Shown piece after piece: positions 9,568 to 17,952 of a stretch of 64,000 nt of DNA. The position numbers and the translations under genes were made by a program. Origin of the DNA: Stenotrophomonas maltophilia (GTDB taxonomy: Bacteria; Pseudomonadota; Gammaproteobacteria; Xanthomonadales; Xanthomonadaceae); the NCBI RefSeq assembly GCF_025642255.1, contig NZ_CP106759.1, positions 3,065,501 through 3,129,500 on the forward strand, given 5' to 3'. The notes under the pieces are model-generated. The model was not told the origin of the DNA and searched no databases. It was given only the letters and a program-made list of their open reading frames with translations. The number at the start of each line of letters is the position of its first letter. Positions within the stretch are counted from its first letter, which is position 1.

Positions 9568-10799
9568 GCGTCCACCACCTGTTTGCGACGTGCGGCAGCG
9601 TCGATCACCGCTTCGGCGCGGGCCAGCGCCGCACCCAGATCGGCCAGCAGGTCGCGCTCGGCCTCGATGCCGACCGACAGGCGCAGCAGCCCTTCGCTGA
9701 TGCCAGCGGCAGCACGCGCCTCAACGCTCATCGCTGCGTGGGTCATGGTCGCCGGATGCGCGACCAGGCTTTCCACGCCGCCCAGCGATTCGGCCAGGGT
9801 GAAGCAGCGCAGTCCATCGACAAACGCGCGCACGGCAGCGTGCGGATCCTCGCCGGCGCAGTCGGCCAGCTCGAACGACAGCATCGCGCCGAAGCCGCTC
9901 TGCTGGCGTGCGGCGATGGCATGACCGGGATGGTCGGCCAGGCCGGGGTAATACACCCGGGCCACGGCGGGGTGCGCGTCCAGCAGCGCGACGATCGAGG
10001 CCGTGTTCTCCTGGTGCACACGCAGGCGTGCATCCAGCGTGCGCAGGCCGCGCAGGGTCAGGAAGGCATCGAAGGGAGAGCCGGTCAGCCCGAGTGCGTT
10101 GCCCCACCACACCAGCTGTTCGTGCAGCGCGGGATCACGTGCGATCACCGCACCGCCGACGACATCGCTGTGGCCGTTGATGTACTTGGTGGTCGAATGC
10201 AGCACCAGATCGGCACCGAAGGAGAGCGGCTGCTGCAGCGCCGGCGACAGGAACGTATTGTCGACCGCCACCAGCGCCCCGGCCTTGTGCGCCGCCTCGA
10301 TGACGAAGCGCAGGTCGGTGATGCGCAGCAGTGGGTTGGACGGGGTTTCCACCAGCACCAGCCGTGGCTGGGTGGCCAGGGCCTGCGCCAGCGTGCGCGG
10401 GTCGGTGAGGTCGGCGGTGACCAGTTCGAAATGCCCCTTCTTCGCCAGCGCGTTGAACAGGCGCCAGCTGCCGCCGTAGGCATCGTGCGGTACCACCAGC
10501 GTGTCGCCCGGCTGCAGCAGGGCATTCAGCACCAGGTTGATGGCGCCCATGCCGGTAGCGGTGACCACGCCACCGGCTCCGCCTTCCAGTTCGGCCAGTG
10601 CTTCGCCCAGCAGGTCGCGCGTCGGGTTGCCACTGCGCGTGTAGTCGTACTGGCGCTTGTTGCCGAAGCCTTCGAAGCTGAAGTTCGACGACAGCACGAT
10701 CGGTGGAGTGACCGCGCCATGGGCGGTGTCACGATCGATGCCGGCGCGGACGGCGGCAGTGGTGCGACAACAGGACGGCTCGGCGGCGTGCAGGCTCAT
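9564..10799 (-). CDS. metB: Cystathionine gamma-synthase / O-acylhomoserine (thiol)-lyase
   Basis: 411 aa PLP enzyme of the Cys/Met metabolism family, joining cysteine to activated homoserine. Visible landmarks are YDYTRSGNPTRDLLGEALAELEGG, the phosphate-binding TGMGAI, DNTFLSPALQQPL, and the PLP lysine K205 in STTKYINGHSDVVGG. The C-terminal ESLGGVESLVAHPATMTHAAM is conserved in MetB. Length fits MetB. Cystathionine synthesis is more likely than direct sulfhydrylation by similarity to MetB, but sequence alone cannot exclude the latter. It overlaps both neighbours by 4 bp (metX and hom), so the three are translationally coupled. Confidence 0.92.
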   Translation of the reverse strand: MSLHAAEPSCCRTTAAVRAGIDRDTAHGAVTPPIVLSSNFSFEGFGNKRQYDYTRSGNPTRDLLGEALAELEGGAGGVVTATGMGAINLVLNALLQPGDTLVVPHDAYGGSWRLFNALAKKGHFELVTADLTDPRTLAQALATQPRLVLVETPSNPLLRITDLRFVIEAAHKAGALVAVDNTFLSPALQQPLSFGADLVLHSTTKYINGHSDVVGGAVIARDPALHEQLVWWGNALGLTGSPFDAFLTLRGLRTLDARLRVHQENTASIVALLDAHPAVARVYYPGLADHPGHAIAARQQSGFGAMLSFELADCAGEDPHAAVRAFVDGLRCFTLAESLGGVESLVAHPATMTHAAMSVEARAAAGISEGLLRLSVGIEAERDLLADLGAALARAEAVIDAAARRKQVVDA

Positions 10800-11827
10800 G
10801 CGGTCTCTCCAGAAGTGCGGAAGGCGGTAGCGAGGATCGCGTCGATGCGATCGGTTTCTTTGAGGAAGGCGTCGTGGCCGTATGGGGAGCGCAGCACGCG
10901 CAGGCTGCCGCGCGGACCCAGCCCCTCGACCAGACCGACCAGGTCGGCCAACGGCACCAGCCGATCGCCTTCCACGGCCACCACCACGGTTGGCGGCAGG
11001 ATGGCGGTGGGATCCACGCGGTGCAGGTCGATCGATTCGGACAGGCGCAGGTAGGCGGTCACCGGGGTGCGCGCGACGTACTGCGCGCCCGCCGCGTCGA
11101 GGTAGTCCTCGGCGGCCACACGGACGCGGCCGTTGACCACCTCGGGCGGAGCGTCGAAGCGCTCGCCGAACTCTTCCGGCGTGCGGTAGCTGAGCATCGC
11201 GAACTGCCTGGCCAGTGCCAGGCCATGGTCTTCACCGCATTGCAGCTGTCCCAGGGCGACCGCCCGGCGCTGCAACGCACGCCACGCCGCGGCATAGGGG
11301 TGCGGACGGTGCGCACCACTGGCCAGCACCAGCTGGCGCACGCGGGCGCGATGGCGGACAGCGAACTGCTGCCCGACCAGGGCGCCATAGGAGTAGCCGA
11401 CAAACGCCTTCAGTGTGCGGATGCCCAGGTGATCCAGCAGCAGGGCCAGCGCGTCGGCCTGGTCGGCCGTGTCGATCGGCACGTCCAGCGCGCCATCCGC
11501 ACCGATGAAGTCGAACGCCAGAACGCGCAGCTGCTGCGGATCGAGCGTGCGGCCACTGCCGACCAGTTCCTCGGCCCAGCCCTTCTCGGCGAACTGCGCG
11601 TTGGACGCCACATGGCGATGGGCGGAGATGCCGCCAGCCAGTACCACCACCGGTGCATCGACCGGTCCCGCCCATTCGTAGCGAACGCGTACCGGGCACG
11701 CGCCGGCGTGGCGCATCGACAGCACCGCGGCGAACTCGCCGCGCTCGGCGTGCACGCGGTCTTCGACCGGCACGCTGACGGGGACAAAGGGTTCGGGGCG
11801 AAGCGTGGTGCTGGGGGCGAAGCTCAT
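10796..11827 (-). CDS. metX: MetX-like homoserine O-acyltransferase
   Basis: 343 aa alpha/beta-hydrolase-fold acyltransferase, first gene of the met operon. Nucleophile elbow GYSYGAL with S146, LAFDFIGADG in the core, a likely catalytic Asp in VAVEGDRLVP and His in SPYGHDAFLKE. The ATG at 11827 was chosen; the upstream in-frame stretch runs through the riboswitch and is noncoding. This branch is more divergent than classic MetX, and in Xanthomonadaceae such proteins may use succinyl-CoA, so the acyl donor is uncertain. The ribosome binding site is weak (GGAT), consistent with translational control by the leader. Confidence 0.85.
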   Translation of the reverse strand: MSFAPSTTLRPEPFVPVSVPVEDRVHAERGEFAAVLSMRHAGACPVRVRYEWAGPVDAPVVVLAGGISAHRHVASNAQFAEKGWAEELVGSGRTLDPQQLRVLAFDFIGADGALDVPIDTADQADALALLLDHLGIRTLKAFVGYSYGALVGQQFAVRHRARVRQLVLASGAHRPHPYAAAWRALQRRAVALGQLQCGEDHGLALARQFAMLSYRTPEEFGERFDAPPEVVNGRVRVAAEDYLDAAGAQYVARTPVTAYLRLSESIDLHRVDPTAILPPTVVVAVEGDRLVPLADLVGLVEGLGPRGSLRVLRSPYGHDAFLKETDRIDAILATAFRTSGETA

Positions 11828-11855
11828 GGCGGGATCCGTTAGGGGAATCGGCCAT

Positions 11856-12021
11856 CGAGCCTTCGCGGGGCTCGCGTTCGAGATGCACCTGCGGTGCATG
11901 GTTCGAACCATCTTCCGGTGGACGCCACGGTCCCCGCAGGATTTGGCACCTACGCCGGCGCTTGCGCGCCTGCGGGCTGCCCCGGCTTCAAAGGGCCTGT
12001 CCCTCTGCCGGTCTCGATGGT
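11856..12021 (-). promoter_or_regulatory. SAM-I (S-box) riboswitch and leader of the met operon
   Basis: Read on the minus strand, the aptamer spans 12021 to 11907. A P1 helix closes with ACCATC/GATGGT. GAGACCGGCAGAGGGACAGG and the GCCC-TTTGAAGCCGGGGCAG segment give the P2/kink-turn side, AGGTGCCAAATCC gives P3/P4, and CCGGAAGATGG gives the 3' part. These match the S-box consensus order. Downstream are a perfect 14-bp palindrome ATGGTTCGAACCAT (11898-11911) that reuses the P1 3' strand, a hairpin ATGCACC-GCA-GGTGCAT (11883-11899) and a third stem CGAGCC/GGCTCG (11856-11874). None is followed by a T tract, so control is probably at translation or Rho-dependent. SAM binding should shut off metX-metB-hom. 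Confidence 0.88.
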
Positions 12022-12027
12022 GGAGCC

Positions 12028-12056
12028 ACGATGCCATCGCTTTCCGTGCATGTCAA
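12028..12056 (-). promoter_or_regulatory. Promoter of the metX-metB-hom operon
   Basis: On the minus strand a perfect -35 TTGACA (complement of 12051-12056) is followed by 17 bp and CATCGT (complement of 12028-12033) as a weak -10. The implied transcription start is near 12021, exactly at the 5' strand of riboswitch helix P1, which supports both calls. Confidence 0.6.
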
Positions 12057-12158
12057 TCCCTTCATGCGGATAAAGCGATGAATGCCCGGAGCGATCGCTG
12101 CGGCCCACCTTTTGCGGATCAGGTACAGTCGCGGCGGTCCCCCTGTCCGGAACGCCCG

Positions 12159-13043
12159 ATGCCGCGCCTGCCCTTGTCCTGCCTGCTGCTGCCGTTGCTG
12201 ATCAGCACCACCGCCGGAGCGGCCGACTGGCGGCAGGGCTGGGGCCTGGTGCCCTCACCGGCCCCCGCCCCCGGCACGCAGGGCATCGGCCAGGCGGCCC
12301 CCATGGCGCAACTGCGGCTGCAGCAGGTGGGCGAATACTGGCAGGCCCGGATCGACAACACCCTGGCCGGCCCATTACAGGTTGAACTGCGCGCTGGACC
12401 CGGGCGCCCCATCGAGGGCCTGCCGGTACGGTCGCTGGTGCAGGGCGACAGCAGCCTCGTGGTCGGTCACCTGCCCTCGCCCGTGGGCGGCAGCACGCTC
12501 GACGTACGCCTGCAGTCGGTACCGGGCCGTCCCGACGCCCGCGCCGAAGACGTGGCCTACCGCCTGCCGTTCGACGCCGCACGCCTGCGCGTGGACCAGG
12601 CGCCGCAGGGCCGGTTCAGCCACGATGACGAGGAGAACCGCGACGCCGTGGACTTCGCCCTGCCCGAGGCGACGCTGGTGCTGGCCGCGCGCGAGGGAAC
12701 CGTGATGCAGATCCAGGACGGCTTCCGTGGCAACGGCCAGGACCGCGAGCGCGACGGCGGCAGGGCGAATTTCATCCGTGTCCTGCACAGCGACGGCAGC
12801 ATGGCGCTGTACGGCCATCTGCAGGCAGGCGGCATGCGCGTGCGTCGTGGCCAGGCCGTGCAGGCCGGACAGCCGATCGGCCTGTCCGGCAACAGCGGCT
12901 ACAGCAGCGCCCCGCACCTGCATTTCGTGGTGCAGGTCAACCGCGGCATGGCGCTGCGCTCGGTACCCGTGCGCATCTTCGCCTCCCAGGGACAGCTGCA
13001 GTTCGCCCGCCAGGGTGATGCCGAGGGCGCGGCCGGGCGCTGA
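12159..13043 (+). CDS. M23 family metallopeptidase (peptidoglycan endopeptidase-like)
   Basis: 294 aa exported protein. A signal peptide (MPRLPLSCLLLPLLISTTAGA) dictates the ATG at 12159. Residues 20-150 form an all-beta N-terminal domain. The peptidase M23 domain (about 165-280) shows zinc-ligand motifs: His and Asp in SHDDEENRDAVDFALP, YGHLQAGGM, and HLHF in SSAPHLHFVVQ. Members cut peptide cross-links in peptidoglycan; the spacing of the first ligand pair is longer than the usual HxGxD, so activity should be checked. It is divergent from the met operon, with prfC downstream. Confidence 0.85.
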   Translation: MPRLPLSCLLLPLLISTTAGAADWRQGWGLVPSPAPAPGTQGIGQAAPMAQLRLQQVGEYWQARIDNTLAGPLQVELRAGPGRPIEGLPVRSLVQGDSSLVVGHLPSPVGGSTLDVRLQSVPGRPDARAEDVAYRLPFDAARLRVDQAPQGRFSHDDEENRDAVDFALPEATLVLAAREGTVMQIQDGFRGNGQDRERDGGRANFIRVLHSDGSMALYGHLQAGGMRVRRGQAVQAGQPIGLSGNSGYSSAPHLHFVVQVNRGMALRSVPVRIFASQGQLQFARQGDAEGAAGR

Positions 13044-13057
13044 CCGGCCACGGCCGG

Positions 13058-13063
13058 TATAAT
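13058..13063 (+). promoter_or_regulatory. Likely -10 element of prfC
   Basis: A perfect TATAAT lies 46 bp before the prfC start codon. The position 17 bp upstream (GGGCGC) does not match a -35. It is preceded by a GGCCACGGCCGG palindrome that may end the M23 transcript. Confidence 0.45.
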
Positions 13064-13109
13064 CAGGCGCTTATCTCTTTGAAAAGCGCCCCGGGCGGGC
13101 GCCACTGCC

Positions 13110-14714
13110 ATGTCCGAAGTCGCCACCGAAGCGTCGCGTCGCCGCACCTTCGCCATCATCTCCCATCCTGACGCCGGCAAGACCACGCTGACCGAAAAGC
13201 TGCTGCTGTTCGGAGGCGCGATCCAGATGGCCGGTTCGGTCAAGGGCCGCAAGGCGGCCCGCCATGCCACCTCCGACTGGATGGCGCTGGAGAAGGAACG
13301 CGGCATCTCCGTCACCTCCTCGGTGATGCAGTTCCCGTACGAAGGCAAGATCGTCAACCTGCTCGACACCCCCGGCCACGCCGACTTCGGCGAGGACACC
13401 TACCGCGTGCTGACCGCGGTGGACTCGGCACTGATGGTGATCGACGTGGCCAAGGGCGTGGAAGAGCGCACCATCAAGCTGATGGAAGTGTGCCGCCTGC
13501 GCGACACCCCGATCATGACCTTCATCAACAAGCTGGACCGCGAGGGCAAGGATCCGATCGAACTGCTGGATGAAGTGGAAACCGTGCTGGGCATCCAGTG
13601 CGCGCCCGTCACCTGGCCGATCGGCATGGGCCAGCGCCTGAAGGGCGTGGTCCACCTGCTGACCGGCGAGGTGCACCTGTACGAACCGGGTCGCAACTTC
13701 ACCCGCCAGGATTCGACCATCTTCCCGTCGATCGACGCTCCCGGCCTGGCCGAGAAGATCGGCGCACAGATGCTGGCCGACCTGCGCGATGAACTGGAGC
13801 TGGTGCAGGGCGCCAGCCATCCGTTCGACCTGCAGGCCTATCGCGAGGGCAAGCAGACGCCGGTGTTCTTTGGTTCGGGCGTGAACAACTTCGGCGTGCA
13901 GCCCCTGCTGGACTTCTTCGTCGAGCACGCGCCATCGCCGCAGGCACGCGCCACCACCGGCCGCGAGATCGCCCCGGAAGAGAGCAAGCTGACCGGCTTC
14001 GTGTTCAAGATCCAGGCCAACATGGACCCGCAGCACCGCGACCGCGTCGCCTTCATGCGGGTGTGCTCGGGCCGCTTCAGCGCGGGCATGAAGACCTTCC
14101 ACGTGCGCACCGGCAAGGAGATGAAGCTGGCCAACGCCCTGACCTTCATGGCCAGCGACCGTGAAATCGCCGCCGAGGCCTGGCCGGGCGATGTGATCGG
14201 CATCCACAACCACGGCACCATTTCCATCGGCGATACCTTCACCGAAGGCGAGGCCGTCACCTTCACCGGCATCCCCAACTTCGCCCCGGAGCTGTTCCGC
14301 CGTGCGCGCCTGCGCGATCCGCTCAAGCTCAAGCAGCTGCAGAAGGGCCTGGCCCAGCTCTCCGAAGAGGGCGCGACCCAGTTCTTCCGGCCGCTGACCA
14401 GCAACGATCTGATCCTGGGTGCGGTGGGCGTGCTGCAGTTCGACGTGGCCGCTTACCGCCTGAAGGACGAGTACGGCGTGGAAGCCACCTTCGAGCCGGT
14501 CAGCGTCACCACGGCGCGCTGGATCCACTGCAGCAACGAGAAGAAGCTGGAAGAGTTCCGCGAGAAGAACGCACTGAACCTGGCGCTGGACGCCGCCGGC
14601 CATCTGGTCTATCTCGCGCCGACCCGGGTCAACCTGCAGCTGGCACAGGAGCGCGCGCCCGACGTGCGCTTTGCCGCCACCCGCGAGGCCGCGCACACCC
14701 TAACCGCTGGCTGA
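13110..14714 (+). CDS. prfC: Peptide chain release factor 3
   Basis: 534 aa translational GTPase that recycles RF1/RF2 from the ribosome after termination. G1 motif [13 protein letters not shown] near residue 16, switch I region [14 protein letters not shown]3 [14 protein letters not shown] and G4 NKLDREG are all present. The C-terminal part ([24 protein letters not shown]) follows the RF3 pattern rather than EF-G. Full length for the family, intact. A GC-rich stem-loop follows the stop. Confidence 0.97.
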   Translation: MSEVATEASRRRTFAIISHPDAGKTTLTEKLLLFGGAIQMAGSVKGRKAARHATSDWMALEKERGISVTSSVMQFPYEGKIVNLLDTPGHADFGEDTYRVLTAVDSALMVIDVAKGVEERTIKLMEVCRLRDTPIMTFINKLDREGKDPIELLDEVETVLGIQCAPVTWPIGMGQRLKGVVHLLTGEVHLYEPGRNFTRQDSTIFPSIDAPGLAEKIGAQMLADLRDELELVQGASHPFDLQAYREGKQTPVFFGSGVNNFGVQPLLDFFVEHAPSPQARATTGREIAPEESKLTGFVFKIQANMDPQHRDRVAFMRVCSGRFSAGMKTFHVRTGKEMKLANALTFMASDREIAAEAWPGDVIGIHNHGTISIGDTFTEGEAVTFTGIPNFAPELFRRARLRDPLKLKQLQKGLAQLSEEGATQFFRPLTSNDLILGAVGVLQFDVAAYRLKDEYGVEATFEPVSVTTARWIHCSNEKKLEEFREKNALNLALDAAGHLVYLAPTRVNLQLAQERAPDVRFAATREAAHTLTAG

Positions 14715-14749
14715 ATCCGGCCAGTCAGGACATCGGACTTCCGTGTGGA

Positions 14750-14771
14750 GGCGGGCGTGCATGCGCCCGCC
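14750..14771 (+). terminator. GC-rich stem-loop after prfC
   Basis: GGCGGGCG and CGCCCGCC pair across a 6-base loop, 35 bp after the prfC stop. No T tract follows, so an intrinsic terminator is uncertain. Confidence 0.4.
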
Positions 14772-14827
14772 ATCGCGGCGATGATAGGGGGGCGCGGGTC
14801 CCCCTCCCCGCGAATGATGCCTACGCC

Positions 14828-15466
14828 ATGTCCTCGACTTCCGTTGCTTCGATCCGCGAAGAAATCGCCAGTGCGCTGACCCACGGTCTCGGCGCCGTAC
14901 TGGCGCTCGGTGCGGGTGCCGTGCTGATCACCCTGGCCGCCATCTACGGCGATGGTTGGCAACTGGCAGGTGCGATCGTGTTCGGCATCGCGCTGCTGCT
15001 GCTGTACACCGCCTCCACCCTCTACCACGCCATCCAGCATCCGGTTGCCAAGGGCAGGCTGAAGGTCTTCGACCACTGCGCGATCTATGTACTGATCGCC
15101 GGTACCTATACGCCGTTCACGCTGATCGGCCTGCGCGGCCCCTGGGGCTGGGGCCTGTTCGCCGCGATCTGGACGCTGGCCCTGGCCGGCGTGGTGTTCA
15201 AGCTGTTCTATACCGGCCGCTTCAAGCGCCTGTCCACCGCCATCTACGTGGCCATGGGCTGGCTGGTGATCGTCGCGGTCAAGCCCATGCTGGCCTCCAT
15301 CGATGGCTGGACGCTGGGCTGGCTGCTGGCCGGAGGTATCTCCTACACGCTGGGAACCTACTTCTATCACCGCGAATCGATCCCCTATTCGCATGCGATC
15401 TGGCACCTGTTCGTGATCGGCGGCAGTGTCTGCCACTTCGTCGCGGTGACCATGCAGGTGCTGTAG
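14828..15466 (+). CDS. Hemolysin III family / YqfA-type membrane protein
   Basis: 212 aa with seven predicted transmembrane helices. Family motifs are STLYHAIQHP, IYVLIAGTYTPFTL and the C-terminal HAIWHLFVIGGSVCHF, whose histidines form the putative metal site of the PAQR/HlyIII superfamily. The E. coli homologue YqfA (TrhA) affects membrane fatty-acid balance; true haemolysis is not established for most members. Monocistronic by spacing (113 bp upstream gap, 85 bp downstream). Confidence 0.88.
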   Translation: MSSTSVASIREEIASALTHGLGAVLALGAGAVLITLAAIYGDGWQLAGAIVFGIALLLLYTASTLYHAIQHPVAKGRLKVFDHCAIYVLIAGTYTPFTLIGLRGPWGWGLFAAIWTLALAGVVFKLFYTGRFKRLSTAIYVAMGWLVIVAVKPMLASIDGWTLGWLLAGGISYTLGTYFYHRESIPYSHAIWHLFVIGGSVCHFVAVTMQVL

Positions 15467-15481
15467 AGAGCCGTGCCACAC

Positions 15482-15512
15482 GCGTTCATGTGCACACCGC
15501 GCACATGAACGC
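15482..15512. repeat. Perfect 12-bp stem-loop
   Basis: GCGTTCATGTGC and GCACATGAACGC form a perfect 12-bp stem with a 7-base loop, between the hemolysin-III gene and the AsmA gene. No T tract follows. It may be a protein-binding site or an RNA processing or attenuation structure. Confidence 0.55.
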
Positions 15513-15551
15513 TTCGCGCTGCGTCCACCCGCGCAGGGCAACCATGGCAGC

Positions 15552-17525
15552 GTGAATGCGACTGCCTCCCCTGCTCCGCCGCGTCCGTCGCGCTGGCGCT
15601 TCCGCCGCCCTGGCCCGCGAGGCCAGCGCTGGCTGGCGGTGCTGGTGTTCCTGCTGGCGGCCATCCTGGTATTGATCGCGCTCTGGGACTGGAACTGGTT
15701 CAAGGGGCCGGTCGAGCGGGCGGTACAGGCGCGGACCGGCCGCGTGCTGCAGATCGGCCACCTGGATGTCGACCTCGGCCGTACCAGCACGATCCGCGCC
15801 GACACCGTCACGTTCGCCAATGCGTCATGGGCGAAGCAGCCGAACATGGCCAGTGCCGACCGGGTCGAAATCGACCTGCGGGTGTGGCCCCTGCTGCGGG
15901 GCAGCGTGCAGCTCCCCGAGATCCGCCTGACCCGTCCCGACGTGCTGCTGGAAACCGCCCCACGCAAGGGCGAGCCGGGCAACTGGGATTTCCTGGGTGA
16001 CAGCCGCGGCGGCGCCACGCCCCAGCTCAAGCGGCTGCGTATCGATGACGGCCGCCTGCAGTTCATCGACGCGGCGGGTCGCACCGACATCCATGTCAAT
16101 GTGCGTAGTGGCCGGCCCAGGCAGGCGGATGCCGCGCCGCCCCTGCTGGTGCAGGGCAAGGGTCGTTGGCAGGGCAATCCTTTCACCCTTCGCGGCGGCA
16201 CCGAATCTCCGCTGGAACTGACCGACAGCGATCATCCCTTCCGCATCCATCTTGATGGGCGTGCAGGTGCCACCCATGCCGTCGCCCGTGGCACCCTGAC
16301 CAATCCCTTCCAGCTGCAGGTGCTCGACCTCGCTTTCGCGCTCAGTGGCCAGGATCTGGCCGACCTGTATCCCCTGCTGGGCATCGCCATTCCGCCTTCG
16401 CCGCCTTATGCCCTGGAGGGGCGCCTCAAGCGCGACCATAACGTGTGGCGCTACGAGCAGTTCACCGGCAAGGTCGGCGACAGCGATCTCGGCGGCAATG
16501 TGAAGTTCGAAACAGGTGGTGCGCGCCCGCGCCTGACGGCCACGCTGGAATCCCGTCGACTGGACTTCGACGATCTGGCCGGCTTTGTCGGCGCCCCGCC
16601 CAGAACCGGGAGCGGCGAGACCGCCAACGCCGAGCAGAAGGCTGAGGCCGCACGCGTGGCCGCGCGCACCAGGGTGCTGCCGGACACGCCGTACAATCTC
16701 GGCAAGCTGCGCGCGATGGATGCCGATGTGCGCTGGAAGGCACATCGCATCAACGCACCATCGCTGCCGCTTGACGATATGGATGCGCATCTGCTGCTGG
16801 ACGATGGCGTGCTGCGGCTGGACCCGCTGAACTTCGGTGTGGCCGGTGGTGACATCCGCAGCACGATCCGCATGGATGCGCGGCAGCCGCAGATCGCCAC
16901 CGCGCTCAAGGCCAGCGTGCGCGGCGTGCAGCTGGGACAACTGTTCCCGGATGCGAAGCTGGCCGAACAGGCCAAGGGCGGCATCGGTGGCGAAATCGAC
17001 CTCAGCGGCCGCGGCAACTCGATCGCCGCCATGCTGGGCAGCAGCAATGGCGATGTGGGCCTGGCAATGGGACGTGGCCACGTCGGCAATCTGGTGATGG
17101 AACTGGCCGGGCTGGACATCACCGAGGCAGTCAAGTTCCTGGTGACCGGCGACAAGCAGATTCCGCTGCGCTGCGCCTTTGCCGACTTCGGCGTACGCGA
17201 GGGATTGATGACCAGCCGCACGTTCGCCGTCGATACCACCGACACGCTGATTCTCGGCGAAGGCACCGTCAGCCTGCGCGATGAGTCGCTGGACCTGCTG
17301 CTGAAGCCACGGCCGAAGGACCGCAGCATCCTCGTGCTGCGCTCGCCGCTGCACATCGCGGGAACGTTCAAGGATCCTTCGTTCCGCCCGGACTTCAAGG
17401 CGCTCGGCGTCCGCGGTGCGGTCGCCCTGGCGCTGGGAAGCATCGCGCCACCGGCCGCACTGCTGGCCACGATCGAACTGGGCCCCGGCAAGGACGCCGA
17501 CTGCGGCGGGCAGTACGCGAAGTAG
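15552..17525 (+). CDS. AsmA family protein
   Basis: 657 aa with a GTG start. A basic, proline-rich cytoplasmic N-terminus is followed by one transmembrane helix (about residues 31-50, LAVLVFLLAAILVLIALWDW), then a long periplasmic part. It carries the AsmA N-terminal motif (GRVLQIGHLDVDLGR) and the C-terminal AsmA repeat region (FAVDTTDTLILGEGTVSLRDESLDLLLKPRPKD). AsmA-like proteins belong to the bridge-like lipid-transfer group linking inner and outer membranes. Typical length for the short AsmA class. The stop is followed by a repeat-rich intergenic stretch. Confidence 0.87.
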   Translation: MNATASPAPPRPSRWRFRRPGPRGQRWLAVLVFLLAAILVLIALWDWNWFKGPVERAVQARTGRVLQIGHLDVDLGRTSTIRADTVTFANASWAKQPNMASADRVEIDLRVWPLLRGSVQLPEIRLTRPDVLLETAPRKGEPGNWDFLGDSRGGATPQLKRLRIDDGRLQFIDAAGRTDIHVNVRSGRPRQADAAPPLLVQGKGRWQGNPFTLRGGTESPLELTDSDHPFRIHLDGRAGATHAVARGTLTNPFQLQVLDLAFALSGQDLADLYPLLGIAIPPSPPYALEGRLKRDHNVWRYEQFTGKVGDSDLGGNVKFETGGARPRLTATLESRRLDFDDLAGFVGAPPRTGSGETANAEQKAEAARVAARTRVLPDTPYNLGKLRAMDADVRWKAHRINAPSLPLDDMDAHLLLDDGVLRLDPLNFGVAGGDIRSTIRMDARQPQIATALKASVRGVQLGQLFPDAKLAEQAKGGIGGEIDLSGRGNSIAAMLGSSNGDVGLAMGRGHVGNLVMELAGLDITEAVKFLVTGDKQIPLRCAFADFGVREGLMTSRTFAVDTTDTLILGEGTVSLRDESLDLLLKPRPKDRSILVLRSPLHIAGTFKDPSFRPDFKALGVRGAVALALGSIAPPAALLATIELGPGKDADCGGQYAK

Positions 17526-17625
17526 TAGCGTTTGTTGGATCGCGAAGTGAGGGGCACGCGCGGAACCACAAGGTGTTGCCAACCAAGGCTGGCCGCTACC
17601 CACCGCGTTCCCAGCAATGTATCCA

Positions 17626-17732
17626 GAAGCGGAGGGCATGGCCGTGCAGGACCGTTGGCGCCATGGATGGCGCCATCGAGCCCCCATGGAAGGGTTTACG
17701 GCGTGTCCTGCACGGCCATGCCCTCCGCCTTC
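17626..17732. repeat. Intergenic inverted-repeat element with nested palindrome
   Basis: Arms at 17626-17652 and 17705-17732 are reverse complements over 24 perfect bases plus a few flanking ones (GTCCTGCACGGCCATGCCC and onward). The loop holds a second palindrome, GGCGCCATGGATGGCGCC (17657-17674). The inner part is related to the core of the element at 30101-30202. It lacks any coding capacity and resembles a MITE-like or REP-derived element. Confidence 0.75.
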
Positions 17733-17752
17733 CGGCGCATCAGCAAGGCGCC

Positions 17753-17914
17753 GCTTTGGCTTTGGCTTTGGCTTTGGCTTTGGCTTTGGCTTTGGCTTCG
17801 GCTTCGGCTTTGGCTTTGGCTTCGGCTTCGGCTTTGGCTTCGGCTTTGGCTTCGGCTTTGGCTTCGGCTTTGGCTTCGGCTTTGGCTTTGGCTTCGGCTT
17901 TGGCTTCGGCTTCG
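17753..17914. repeat. Hexanucleotide tandem array (GCTTYG)x27
   Basis: Twenty-seven perfect tandem copies of GCTTTG or GCTTCG with no other change, followed by one degenerate unit. The only variable base is the fifth, T or C. It lies between the AsmA stop and the CBS-protein stop (convergent genes). Open frames through it encode Gly-Phe on the plus strand or Lys-Pro on the minus strand, but none has a credible gene context. Such arrays are prone to slippage. Confidence 0.95.
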
Positions 17915-17952
17915 GCTCCGAACAGCGGGCCGGCGGGCCCGCCAGCGAAAAC

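Noticed and set aside
11828-12037. N-terminal extension of MetX
   Set aside because: This stretch is the riboswitch leader; the translated extension is unlike MetX.
17753-17914. CRISPR-like array
   Set aside because: Units are 6 bp and contiguous with no spacers, and there are no cas genes.
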